DNA of 20,586 bases from Candidatus Zhuqueibacterota bacterium (GCA_016783505.1 JADHWK010000038.1:1-20586); one strand, 5' to 3'. Counted from the first letter of the stretch, positions 14,044 through 20,586 are shown. Program-made: numbers and translations. Notes: generated by a model not told the origin, from the sequence alone.

Positions 14044-15345
14044 ATGTCGGCAAAGCAAGGCTTGAGGGTTGTTCATATTCGCAGGGCGGTGCAGATTCTC
14101 TTTTTTGGTATTGTCCTCTGGTTGAGTCTTTCCCACATGGCGGATAAGACTACCACCCCACCCCTCTGCAGCTACTGTCCCATGGGTGGTCTGGCGGGTC
14201 TTTATTTCTTCCTCATCTCAGGGGGACAATTCCTCTGGAAACTAACCTACGCCAACTTTATTATCTTAGGTGGTTTGATCCTGATGGGCCTGGTTGTCAA
14301 ATCGGGCTTTTGCGGCTGGATGTGCCCCTTCGGTTCATTACAGGAATGGATAAACCGGTTGTTCCGAAAAATCAAGGTGAGATTACCCAGGATTAAGAAC
14401 GATAGACTCAGTCAAGTTAGTATGAAATTGCGCTGGATCAAATATGTCGTCCTCGCCGCCGTCATTCTCAGCACTGCGGTTACGGGCCGGCTAATTTTCC
14501 GGGATTGGGATCCCTTTCTGGCGTTTTTTCATTTTGGACATGGGAATTTGGCTTCAACAGCCTATTTAATAATGTGGATTGTTCTATTTCTGTCCATTTT
14601 TATTGATCGTTTCTGGTGTAAATACCTCTGTCCCCTGGGTGCAGTGATTGGGTTAATCGGTAAACCAAGCTGGATCAGAGTGCAGCGTAATGAGGAGGAA
14701 TGTACCAACTGCCAGTTATGCGACAAATCTTGTCCCATGAACCTGAAGCCTTCTCAGATGCAGGGGGTTACATCAGTCGAATGCAACTCCTGTCTGGACT
14801 GTCTGGATGTACACCCTAATATCAGGGCCTTAGAACTGAAGACAAAAGGGGGACTTAAAATGTCAAAATATCTTTATCCCGTTATTATTTTAAGTATTTT
14901 CTGGGGAAGTGTGGGTCTGGGGAAGCTGACCGATAGCTGGATCACCCCCAATGCCCTGAGAAAGGGGGAAGAACATCAGAGTGGGAAAGACAACCAGATT
15001 TTAAAGGTAGAAGAAAAGCAACCCGGTCGGCCAAAGGCGGGAAAGCCCCTATCCAAGAAGGAAATATCTGAACAAAAAGGGAGAAGGGAAATGGAATCCG
15101 GGGAAGTGCATGATAGATTTGTAGTTATAAAGGGGAGAGCCATCGAGATCCGGGGATATTTATCCCTAAAAGAGGTTGAAAGAATGACCGGTGTACCCAT
15201 AGACTATCTGATTAAACAAACGGATCTTCCCATTAATGTAGATGTAAACATCCAGATGGGAAGATTGAAAAGGCGATACGATGATGAAATTGTGCATAAA
15301 ATCCGGGATGCAATAAGTAATTTTTATGAGGAAGAAACAAATTAG
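14044..15345 (+). CDS. Membrane-bound polyferredoxin, NapH/CcoG/NosR-like 4Fe-4S protein
   Basis: A 433-residue membrane electron-transfer protein. Hydrophobic helices alternate with CxxxCP-type loops: CSYCP (42-46), CGWMCPFG (90-97) and CKYLCPLG (192-199). Two ferredoxin motifs follow: C220-C223-C226-C230 (complete) and C247-C250-C253 with His257 at the fourth position. After another helix (about 276-292) comes a charged linker and a soluble C-terminal domain (about 359-430, GYLSLKEVERMTGVPIDYLI) of a type also seen appended to other membrane redox proteins. It probably passes electrons between the quinone pool and a periplasmic or cytoplasmic partner; no partner is adjacent. GGA (about 14027) gives a weak ribosome binding site. 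Confidence 0.8.
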   Translation: MSAKQGLRVVHIRRAVQILFFGIVLWLSLSHMADKTTTPPLCSYCPMGGLAGLYFFLISGGQFLWKLTYANFIILGGLILMGLVVKSGFCGWMCPFGSLQEWINRLFRKIKVRLPRIKNDRLSQVSMKLRWIKYVVLAAVILSTAVTGRLIFRDWDPFLAFFHFGHGNLASTAYLIMWIVLFLSIFIDRFWCKYLCPLGAVIGLIGKPSWIRVQRNEEECTNCQLCDKSCPMNLKPSQMQGVTSVECNSCLDCLDVHPNIRALELKTKGGLKMSKYLYPVIILSIFWGSVGLGKLTDSWITPNALRKGEEHQSGKDNQILKVEEKQPGRPKAGKPLSKKEISEQKGRREMESGEVHDRFVVIKGRAIEIRGYLSLKEVERMTGVPIDYLIKQTDLPINVDVNIQMGRLKRRYDDEIVHKIRDAISNFYEEETN

Positions 15346-15373
15346 AGCTTTTGCACAACTTTGAAATTACTGG

Positions 15374-15430
15374 TTTCCCATCAGTCGGGCGCCTGACCGA
15401 CCTGACTAACCTTACTGACCTGACCGATGG
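15374..15430. repeat. Dispersed repeat, short copy (ends of the 19951-20170 element)
   Basis: TTTCCCATCAGTCGGGCG (15374-15391) is identical to 19951-19968. The following GCGCCTGACCGACCTGAC and CTGACCTGACCGAT correspond to the right end of the same element at 20149-20170. The short copy therefore looks like the two ends joined with the hairpin core missing. A 9-base tandem pattern (CTGACCGAC, CTGACTAAC, CTTACTGAC, CTGACCGAT) is visible. Confidence 0.6.
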
Positions 15431-15579
15431 TGTCGGATCATTAAGTGTCATCCAGCAGTTATTTGCAGGAACGCCATATTATTTTTTAAGGACTGTATTG
15501 GACAATTGAAAAGGGAAGTCGGAAACTTTCGCCCCGAAACTTGGGGATCGGGACATTTCCGATCTACGTTGATATTGTA

Positions 15580-15612
15580 GGCAGTTAGTTTTTCTAATCT
15601 GACTGCTTTTTT
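15580..15612 (+). terminator. Rho-independent terminator after the polyferredoxin gene
   Basis: GCAGTTAG (15581-15588) and CTGACTGC (15599-15606) form an 8-bp stem with one G-U pair and a T-rich loop, followed by six T. It lies 235 bases after the polyferredoxin stop; the space between contains the repeat at 15374 and a CCCCGAAACTTGGGG inverted repeat. Confidence 0.7.
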
Positions 15613-15621
15613 ATGTGCCAT

Positions 15622-15871
15622 TTATCTTACCATATTAATTATATCAGGGTGAAGGCACTCCGGATAATGGCCACCACCCCGGATGGCCGTGCGCAGCAGT
15701 GGTGTGATACCCCTTTTTACCGTCCAGGCGGCCATGAGCACCGAACATAGGGCCCCGCCGACCAGCAGCAGGGCTAATTCCCTGGTGGCCAGATAGGCGG
15801 CTGGTCCCACAATGCGGGTTAATCCCTTGGCCAAATACAGACTTCTTTGTTACAACCTTTGTTTCCATCAT
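15622..15871 (-). pseudogene. Small membrane protein ORF downstream of the exporter, probably frameshifted
   Basis: On the minus strand an ATGATG at 15871 overlaps the exporter stop by ATGA, a sign of translational coupling. The frame starts METKVVTKKS, but the protein-like sequence continues in the next frame from about 15840: LYLAKGLTRIVGPAAYLATR, then a hydrophobic ELALLLVGGALCSVLMAAW helix, KRGITPLLRTAIRGGG and a stop near 15622. One extra base around 15840 would explain it; repaired, the product would be about 82 residues with one membrane helix. The reading is supported by GC-rich third positions unlike the flanks. I do not recognise the family. Confidence 0.45.
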
Positions 15872-16713
15872 TTTAGAATATATACTTTAGCAAGTGTTAA
15901 AGCACCAAGAACGCTTATGAGTATTCCCATGACTAATTTTAATATTCCTGACTTTAGTTTTTTTGTCGTGAAGGCTGCAAGGGGCGTAGATGCCACTGCT
16001 CCAATGATCAAAGGAATTGTCATTTTCCAATATATATTTCCTTTAAGCACGATGTAGAGCAAGAAAGCCACCAAGCATACAAGTCCTTCTGTAAATGAAG
16101 TGCTCCCTATTGATTCCTTGGCACTTCTCCCACTTAGTATTTGTCCCCCCGTTACAAGCGGCCCATAGCCTCCTCCACTTATACCTTTATTAAAAGAACT
16201 TATTAGGCCGATAGCAATAAGCCTTTTCCATGAGAACCCAAATTCATGTTTTCTTTGTGTCAAAATCATAATCCCTATTGCTAAGACCATTGCTCCAATG
16301 TAGGTTTTAAGGACCACTTTAGAAATGTTTACGGCAACAAATACCGAAATTACCGCTCCTGTAATTCCAGAAAGTGTAAGAATGAAAATAACCTTTGAAT
16401 CCCGAGATTTTGGGATATAGCCTAATCCTCCAAGCCTTCTTTTTAAAAGCTCATTATCTCGTTTAAAGTCTAATTTTATGTTACCAGACTTATGATGGAA
16501 AAGCCCAGCAATTATTCCAGTTAAGAATTCAGAGAATAATATAGCTGGAACAACCTGGAGTGGTGCAAATCCTGCTATCAGCAGTAATGGAGTTAGAGTA
16601 GTACCGTATCCCATTCCTAAAGAGGAGTCTATATATTCACACAAAAAGGCAGCACCTACTATTACTACAAATATAGCTGGTGTTATCTCCATTATTCCAT
16701 CTTTACTCCACAT
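15868..16713 (-). CDS. TauE/SafE-family sulfite/organo-anion exporter
   Basis: A 281-residue integral membrane protein with about eight hydrophobic segments. It has the two half-repeats typical of TauE/SafE transporters: DSSLGMGYGTTLTPLLLIAG (about 29-48) in the first half and FNKGISGGGYGPLVTGGQIL (about 174-193) in the second. Family members export sulfite, sulfoacetate or similar anions; the substrate here is unknown. The start is uncertain: ATG 16713 lacks a clear ribosome binding site and ATG 16692 (MEITPAIF) is an alternative. It is the only convincing minus-strand gene in the window and is followed by the small coupled ORF. Base composition is AT-rich relative to the sdh region. Confidence 0.85.
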   Translation of the reverse strand: MWSKDGIMEITPAIFVVIVGAAFLCEYIDSSLGMGYGTTLTPLLLIAGFAPLQVVPAILFSEFLTGIIAGLFHHKSGNIKLDFKRDNELLKRRLGGLGYIPKSRDSKVIFILTLSGITGAVISVFVAVNISKVVLKTYIGAMVLAIGIMILTQRKHEFGFSWKRLIAIGLISSFNKGISGGGYGPLVTGGQILSGRSAKESIGSTSFTEGLVCLVAFLLYIVLKGNIYWKMTIPLIIGAVASTPLAAFTTKKLKSGILKLVMGILISVLGALTLAKVYILK

Positions 16714-16918
16714 TAAAGATTATTTTTAACGTGTCACCAAAACGTTGAAAGAACTTCAATTTCCTTGCCTTTTATTTGTCTAGCAGAGCAAGAAAATACT
16801 GCTATTAAAAGTCTTATTAATTTAACATTTGAACTTATTTGTAAATTGTAAAAACTAAGCTCACTTCATATGGACATAGAGGAATCTAATCAGCCATTTA
16901 GAAATGAGGGCTTGCTTC

Positions 16919-17283
16919 TTAATATTTTTCAATGGCCTATTGACTTAGAGCAGTAATATTTTAGCCTGTTGAATTTAGACAGGATAACAGGATGACCAGG
17001 ATTAAATTTCTGTTAATCCCAATCTTATTATGTTTAGCCGGGGAGTATCCTGCTTTTTTATTGATTTTATTAAAAGAGCATTAATATCATCAAACACCTT
17101 TAAAATTAATAGGTTAGCGATTAGATGGCTTTGTATTCCATTAAGCTTACTGTTCCAAAATTATCTGTCAAACGATTTAACTTGATAAAAGGTATTTAAC
17201 AAGATAATAATCTTGTCAATCCTGTTAATCCTGTCAAAAATTCCATAACTGCGTAAAGTCAATAGGCCATTGAATTTTATTAA
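16919..17283. mobile_element. Non-coding element with 36-bp terminal inverted repeats (MITE-like)
   Basis: The left end (16919-16954, containing TTCAATGGCCTATTGACTT) and the inverted right end (17248-17283) match at 30 of 36 bases. Just inside is a second inverted pair: GACAGGATAACAGGATGACC (from 16978) against the inverted GACAGGATTAACAGGATTGA (17208-17235). The 365-bp unit has no ORF. It fills half of the 738-bp gap between the exporter and the phosphatidyltransferase pseudogene. The flanks 16714-16918 and 17284-17414 are AT-rich and I see no gene in them. Structure is that of a miniature inverted-repeat element; no transposase is nearby. Confidence 0.65.
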
Positions 17284-17414
17284 TTTCTCCTTTTATTTCG
17301 TTTTGAAATTCTGTTGACACTATTATAACACCCTTATTGTAGTATTAATATAGCAAAAATTTCCTTTAATGTCAATAAGTTTTTTAATTTTTTGTATGAC
17401 GGTGCAATTATTTC

Positions 17415-17443
17415 TTGACAAATACCGTTAAGAATATTATATT
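17415..17443 (+). promoter_or_regulatory. Sigma70-type promoter
   Basis: TTGACA (17415-17420) and TATATT (17438-17443) are separated by exactly 17 bases. Transcription would begin around 17450, almost at the ATG of the phosphatidyltransferase pseudogene (17452), giving a near-leaderless transcript. Confidence 0.65.
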
Positions 17444-17451
17444 TGAATTGT

Positions 17452-18000
17452 ATGATTAGACCTAAATTAATTGCTGACATCCTCACCTCTTTACGGTTGT
17501 TGATCGCCCTAGTTACTGTTTTCCTAGGTCTTTTCTAGGGTCAGGAGGCGCTTTTTACAGCCCTGGTCTTGTTTCTCATCGCCTGGGTCACCGACACCCT
17601 CGATGGCACCCTGGCCCGAAAGGACCACAGAGGAAGTCATACGTGGATCGGGGACAACGACCTAATCGCTGATGTCCTGTTGGCCCTGTCCACGATTATC
17701 TATTTTACCGTGAGCGGAATTATTTCGTTATGGATTTCCGTATTTTACTTTGACTTTATTCTTTTGGTCACGTTTGTTTTCACCTCACAGACCATGTTTG
17801 TGACCTTTATCGCCCTGGCGTATGCCCTGTATCTTTTGGTCAGCTATTTCTCCGCCCCACGACTATGGTGAATATTCATCCTCTGGATTGTGACCGCCCT
17901 ATTGACAACCTGGAATCGCTTCTGGGAAAACGTTCGGGTTTTCCTTTCCGGACTTAAGGATATTGAGGTTGAAGAGCCTTTCGAGAAATGGCTAATTTAG
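17452..18000 (+). pseudogene. CDP-alcohol phosphatidyltransferase pseudogene
   Basis: One continuous frame of 183 codons from ATG 17452 to TAG 17998-18000 is broken by TAG at 17536-17538 (codon 29) and TGA at 17869-17871 (codon 140). Between them lies the CDP-alcohol signature region DTLDGTLARK followed by TWIGDNDLIAD, with hydrophobic helices before and after. The spacing of the last Asp residues departs from the usual DG..AR.8.G...D...D but resembles a subfamily with a WIGD step. Intact relatives attach a CDP-activated lipid headgroup to an alcohol in phospholipid synthesis. Promoter and terminator are both still present, so the decay looks recent, or the stops are sequence errors. Confidence 0.75.
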
Positions 18001-18027
18001 ATACAAAGAAATTTTCTGAATGGATTT

Positions 18028-18061
18028 AAACGGGAGGTGCATTTATTGTCCTCCCGTTTTT
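18028..18061 (+). terminator. Rho-independent terminator after the pseudogene
   Basis: AAACGGGAGG (18028-18037) and CCTCCCGTTT (18050-18059) form a perfect 10-bp stem with a 12-base loop, running into TTTTT. It separates the pseudogene from the next gene. Confidence 0.88.
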
Positions 18062-18143
18062 GCAAACCCTAAAGATTATATTATACCATAAATACAGTAA
18101 CTATATTCCAACCTGTCATCGCAATTATTCGATCGGGGCGACT

Positions 18144-19487
18144 ATGAAGATCTGGGAAAAACTCGCTGACGAACTGAAAGGAGAAAAGCTGCAACCCTGG
18201 AAGGTGGAGAGAGAAATTCTGGAAAACTATGGCGTTTCCTCCCCGGACCATTTCCGGATGGCGGCCCTGGCCCGGCGAAGGTTTATTGAAGAAATTACCG
18301 GCGAGAAATTTCATTTTATCGGGGTTCCGGATAAACCTTATCTAATGCGGTATTACTGCGAAAAAAACGGGCTCATCTGGGAACTGGCGGCCGAGGATGC
18401 CGGGTTGAAATGTTCCCTATGCGGGGGTGGACTGAAACCCTTTGGCTCCGAAGGTGAACGCTACGCCCCGTTGGTGTCCAATTACGTGGGGGGACGGGAG
18501 GATTATTACTCCTATGCCGGCAGAATGAAGGTCAATGGGAGCGTGGAAAAGGAGTTTGTGAACCTGCTCCAGTATGGAACGGGAAAAGGGCCGATAGGAA
18601 TAACACGAGGGTGTTACATTATCAACCGTTTCGGTGGGATCAAGGTGAAGGTTTCCCCCTTAGCCGGCGCCTCCAGAAACTTAAGTTATATTTTTTCCAG
18701 TTCTGAGGATCGTCAACGGGCCATCGGTGTTATTGAGCGGGTCCTTCCCCGTGTGCGCAATAACATGGAAGAAAGGCTAAAAGAGTTCGGGGGAAAGGTG
18801 GCTACGGTGGAATTTTTGCGGGCTGAGGACTGCGATCATTCCCTGCTTTATGTGGACTTTACCGCCGATTTTGAAAACTTTCGGGGACACGGGGACGTCA
18901 GCAATGCGGTGGGGTATGCCAAGAAAATCCTGGACCGGGAATTGACCCGAAGGGGGGTTCGCTATGAAATGAGTGTCATCGCCCAGGGCTACGACGGGGA
19001 TTTGAAACCCAGTCCCCGGAACAAAAGGGGAAGGTACGTGTGCGCCCAGGCGAGGATACCAGTAACTGAAGTTGAAGCGATGACCGGAAAGAATATTGAA
19101 AAATTTCTGGCCTATATCCATCTGGATGCTTTAGGGGTGGAAAAGCTGGGCTGGTTCGGTTATACCGGGATGGGCGGAGAGATAATCCCCGGGATGTATA
19201 AAGCAACTAAGATTAACCCCCATGCTCCCCTGGTTTCGGCTATGCAGAAAATATTCGCCTCGGTAGAAGGTGATAGGCTGATTTATGGGGTAGAGCTGCC
19301 CAACGTAGAAGCGGGAGTGGTATCCTGCCGGGAGGGTCTGGTCCCCCCCATGGGAAGGGAGGCCATGAGAATTATGGGAATCCAGACTGCCGCCGAGTTT
19401 GCCGCTTGCCTGGCAGGACAGATATTGGCCGGGGAGTTCAACCTGGCAATAGTAGCTGTGAGTGAAGAGCTCTATAGAAGTCCTTGA
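18144..19487 (+). CDS. Divergent HMG-CoA reductase-superfamily protein
   Basis: A 447-residue protein from ATG 18144 (GGGG at 18135 as weak ribosome binding site). Several stretches align by eye with class I-type HMG-CoA reductase: AALARRRFIEEITGEKFHFI with the dimerisation-region start, YAGRMKVNG with 'AGPL.ING', ITRGCYIINRFGG with 'NRGCKAI..SGG', INPHAP...EGD with 'FNAHAAN...GQD', and VELPNVEAGVV...GREAM...LAGQILAGEFNLA with the C-terminal 'TLPDLEVGTVGGGT..PTQREAL...AG.LAGELSL'. However, catalytic Glu (TTEGAL) reads YGTGKGP, the NADPH-site DAMGMN reads GDVSNAV, and no KN lysine is seen. A C..CxxC set (YYCEKNG, CSLCGG) is inserted near the N-terminus. It is probably not an ordinary mevalonate-pathway reductase; function unknown. 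Confidence 0.6.
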   Translation: MKIWEKLADELKGEKLQPWKVEREILENYGVSSPDHFRMAALARRRFIEEITGEKFHFIGVPDKPYLMRYYCEKNGLIWELAAEDAGLKCSLCGGGLKPFGSEGERYAPLVSNYVGGREDYYSYAGRMKVNGSVEKEFVNLLQYGTGKGPIGITRGCYIINRFGGIKVKVSPLAGASRNLSYIFSSSEDRQRAIGVIERVLPRVRNNMEERLKEFGGKVATVEFLRAEDCDHSLLYVDFTADFENFRGHGDVSNAVGYAKKILDRELTRRGVRYEMSVIAQGYDGDLKPSPRNKRGRYVCAQARIPVTEVEAMTGKNIEKFLAYIHLDALGVEKLGWFGYTGMGGEIIPGMYKATKINPHAPLVSAMQKIFASVEGDRLIYGVELPNVEAGVVSCREGLVPPMGREAMRIMGIQTAAEFAACLAGQILAGEFNLAIVAVSEELYRSP

Positions 19488-19493
19488 AAAGGG

Positions 19494-19522
19494 TTGACAA
19501 AAAGGAAAAAGATTTATATATT
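19494..19522 (+). promoter_or_regulatory. Sigma70-type promoter of the DUF1844 gene
   Basis: TTGACA (19494-19499) and TATATT (19517-19522) are 17 bases apart, identical in both hexamers and spacing to the promoter at 17415. The start codon of the DUF1844 gene lies 40 bases downstream of the -10 box. Confidence 0.75.
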
Positions 19523-19562
19523 ATGGGATGTAAGTTGAAATAAAGATATTAAGGGGTGGAGG

Positions 19563-19943
19563 ATGAATAAACTGTCTGAAGATCAGAAAAACGCAGTCCT
19601 TTTTATGCAGTTAATCCTAACCTTTCAGGGGGCGGCCATGCAACAGATGGGGAAGATCAAAAACCCCTTGACGGATAAGATTGAACGGGATCTGACCCAG
19701 GCTGCTATATCCATTGATATGCTGGACATGATCAAGCAGAAGACCGCGGGCAATCTGACCAAGGAAGAACAACAATTGATTGATCACATCCTGAGCGAAT
19801 TGAAGTTGAATTATGTGGATGAGCTGGATCGGGAGAGTAAGGATAAGGGGGAGAAAAAGAAAGAAAAGACGAAAACAAGAAGAAAGAGTAAAGAGAAGGG
19901 TCTTGTTCAACCCCGCTCAATAATCAGTGAAAGCCAGCCTTAG
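19563..19943 (+). CDS. DUF1844-domain protein
   Basis: A 126-residue soluble protein. Residues 1-85 fit DUF1844: FMQLILTFQGAAMQQMGKIK, NP, then a helix with ISIDMLDMIKQKTAGNLTKE and HILSELKLNYVDEL. The C-terminal tail is a run of Lys/Glu/Arg (about 90-115), probably disordered. DUF1844 proteins are small helical proteins of unknown function common in Desulfobacterota and Acidobacteria. It has its own consensus promoter and an AAGGGG ribosome binding site (from 19551). Its TAG stop falls in the loop and stem of the terminator, so the end of the coding region and the terminator share sequence. Confidence 0.85.
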   Translation: MNKLSEDQKNAVLFMQLILTFQGAAMQQMGKIKNPLTDKIERDLTQAAISIDMLDMIKQKTAGNLTKEEQQLIDHILSELKLNYVDELDRESKDKGEKKKEKTKTRRKSKEKGLVQPRSIISESQP

Positions 19944-19953
19944 GCTGGCTTTT
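19930..19953 (+). terminator. Rho-independent terminator overlapping the DUF1844 stop codon
   Basis: AAAGCCAGCC (19930-19939) and GGCTGGCTTT (19943-19952) form a perfect 10-bp stem around a TTA loop, ending in TTTT. Codons for the last three residues and the TAG (19941-19943) lie inside the hairpin. Confidence 0.9.
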
Positions 19954-20170
19954 CCCATCAGTCGGGCGTCGGTCAGGCGGGTCTGTTGCAGAACTATCGG
20001 ATAGGAATCAATTTCTATCCTAAATAAGACCATAATTCCAATGAATTGGAATAAATCATCCAATCCAATTTATTGGATTTACAAATAACTTAGGATAGCA
20101 ATTTATTGCTTAAATTGGCAACGTTTGCTAGTTGCGCCACAGACCCAGGCGCCTGACTGACCTGACCGAT
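19951..20170. repeat. Dispersed repeat with a core of five consecutive hairpins
   Basis: The left end TTTCCCATCAGTCGGGCG is identical to 15374-15391 and the right end GCGCCTGACTGACCTGACC (20149-20167) is nearly the same as 15389-15406. GGGTCTGT (about 19979) and ACAGACCC (about 20139) form an outer inverted pair. Inside are hairpins GGATAG/CTATCC (19999-20020), ATTCCAAT/ATTGGAAT (20035-20052), AATCCAA/TTGGATT (20062-20079), AGCAA/TTGCT (20097-20110) and GCAAC/GTTGC (20118-20135). No ORF is present. It may be a repeat element or a structured RNA. Confidence 0.55.
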
Positions 20171-20179
20171 AGAAAAAGA

Positions 20180-20208
20180 TTGACTTTTGTGTATATTATT
20201 TGTAAATT
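20180..20208 (+). promoter_or_regulatory. Sigma70-like promoter of the epimerase gene
   Basis: TTGACT (20180-20185) and TAAATT (20203-20208) are 17 bases apart, 23 bases before the epimerase ATG. One mismatch in the -35 and a moderate -10. Confidence 0.5.
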
Positions 20209-20231
20209 ATCAAGTTAAAATTGAAAGGATC

Positions 20232-20586
20232 ATGATAGAAGGTGTTAAACTCAAGGAACTCCGGGTGATCCCCGATGAACGGGGCCGGTTGATGGAGATA
20301 CTCCGATCTGACGACGAGATGTTTAAAAAGTTCGGTCAGGTCTATATGACCACCACCTATCCCCAGGTGGTGAAGGCTTGGCACTATCATAAAATTCAGG
20401 ACGATAATTTTGCTGCTATCAAAGGGATGGTCAAGGTCGTTCTTTACGATGGTCGGGAGGATTCGCCCACCAGGGGGGAGGTTAACGAATTTTTTGTGGG
20501 GGAGCACAACCCCCTGTTAATCCACGTTCCCAAAGGGGTCTATCACGGCTGGAAGTGCATTGGCGAAGAGGAAGCTATAGTGGTCA
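20232..20586 (+). CDS. RmlC-like NDP-sugar 3,5-epimerase family protein (3' truncated by window end)
   Basis: The first 118 codons of a cupin-fold sugar epimerase related to dTDP-4-dehydrorhamnose 3,5-epimerase; the remainder lies outside the window. Visible are DERGRLMEILRSDDEMFKKF, the strand with the catalytic-type His in KAWHYHKIQDDNF, KGMVKVVLYDGREDSPTRGE and PLLIHVPKGVYHGWK, where RmlC has its active-site Tyr/His region. GAAAGGA (20223-20229) precedes the ATG. The WHYH form instead of RGLHYQ suggests a subfamily other than classic RmlC, so the exact sugar substrate is open. It probably belongs to a surface-polysaccharide or nucleotide-sugar locus continuing downstream. Confidence 0.82.
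   Translation, partial: MIEGVKLKELRVIPDERGRLMEILRSDDEMFKKFGQVYMTTTYPQVVKAWHYHKIQDDNFAAIKGMVKVVLYDGREDSPTRGEVNEFFVGEHNPLLIHVPKGVYHGWKCIGEEEAIVV

Noticed and set aside
17452-18000. Stop-codon reassignment as an explanation of the two in-frame stops
   Set aside because: Both TAG and TGA end other well-defined genes in this window, so nonsense mutation or sequence error is simpler.
1-20586. CRISPR array, tRNA or rRNA genes
   Set aside because: No regularly spaced identical repeats, no cloverleaf with conserved T-arm, and no rRNA-like conserved blocks were seen.

Overview
The window is about 20.6 kb of bacterial DNA from what looks like an anaerobic respiratory or syntrophic bacterium, most plausibly a Desulfobacterota (deltaproteobacteria-like) lineage or a related uncultured phylum. 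That guess rests on gene content: an EF-G-like second elongation factor, a CCG-domain Fe-S oxidoreductase, a two-subunit-type fumarase beta subunit, an sdhCDAB operon, a NapH/CcoG-type polyferredoxin and a long-chain acyl-CoA ligase. No rRNA or tRNA gene and no CRISPR array was found. Nearly all genes lie on the + strand. The exception is a TauE/SafE-type exporter with a small downstream ORF.

Layout. 1-1608: a terminator of an upstream gene, then an acyl-CoA ligase. 1676-2067: a small DUF5678-type protein and a gutted retropepsin-like ORF. 2064-4151: an EF-G-like GTPase. 4400-5464: a HIT-family hydrolase followed by a compact AT-rich DUF4258/YgiT-zinc-finger pair of toxin-antitoxin type. 5488-11448: the metabolic core, a GlcF/HdrD-like Fe-S protein, fumarase beta, then SdhC, SdhD, SdhA and SdhB (succinate dehydrogenase/fumarate reductase). 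A four-helix-bundle 'IVS protein' module with inverted-repeat ends is wedged between sdhA and sdhB.

11449-13830 is a rearranged accessory zone. It holds a heavily hairpinned segment, a lipoprotein gene framed by two diverged direct repeats, an 86%-identical duplicate of the last 168 bp of sdhB that has lost a cluster cysteine, a strong terminator, and directly behind it a group IIC intron whose maturase/RT gene has been reduced to a relic. 14044-15345 encodes a membrane polyferredoxin. 15622-16713 (minus strand) is the exporter and its apparently frameshifted partner. 16919-17283 is a non-coding element with 36-bp terminal inverted repeats. 17452-18000 is a CDP-alcohol phosphatidyltransferase pseudogene with two nonsense codons behind a consensus promoter. 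18144-19487 encodes an HMG-CoA-reductase-superfamily protein lacking recognisable catalytic motifs. 19563-19943 is a DUF1844 protein whose stop codon lies inside its own terminator. A multi-hairpin repeat and the start of an RmlC-like sugar epimerase close the window.

Functional reading. Fumarase plus Sdh would interconvert succinate, fumarate and malate at the membrane. The SdhA residue at the covalent-FAD position is Gln rather than His, which hints at an enzyme biased towards fumarate reduction. I found no single clear new defence or mobile system. The most unusual items are the divergent HMGR-like protein, the SdhA substitution, the IVS-like insertion in the sdh operon, the sdhB-duplication/IIC-intron zone, and several undescribed short repeat families. 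All family assignments come from reading motifs by eye; no database search was run.
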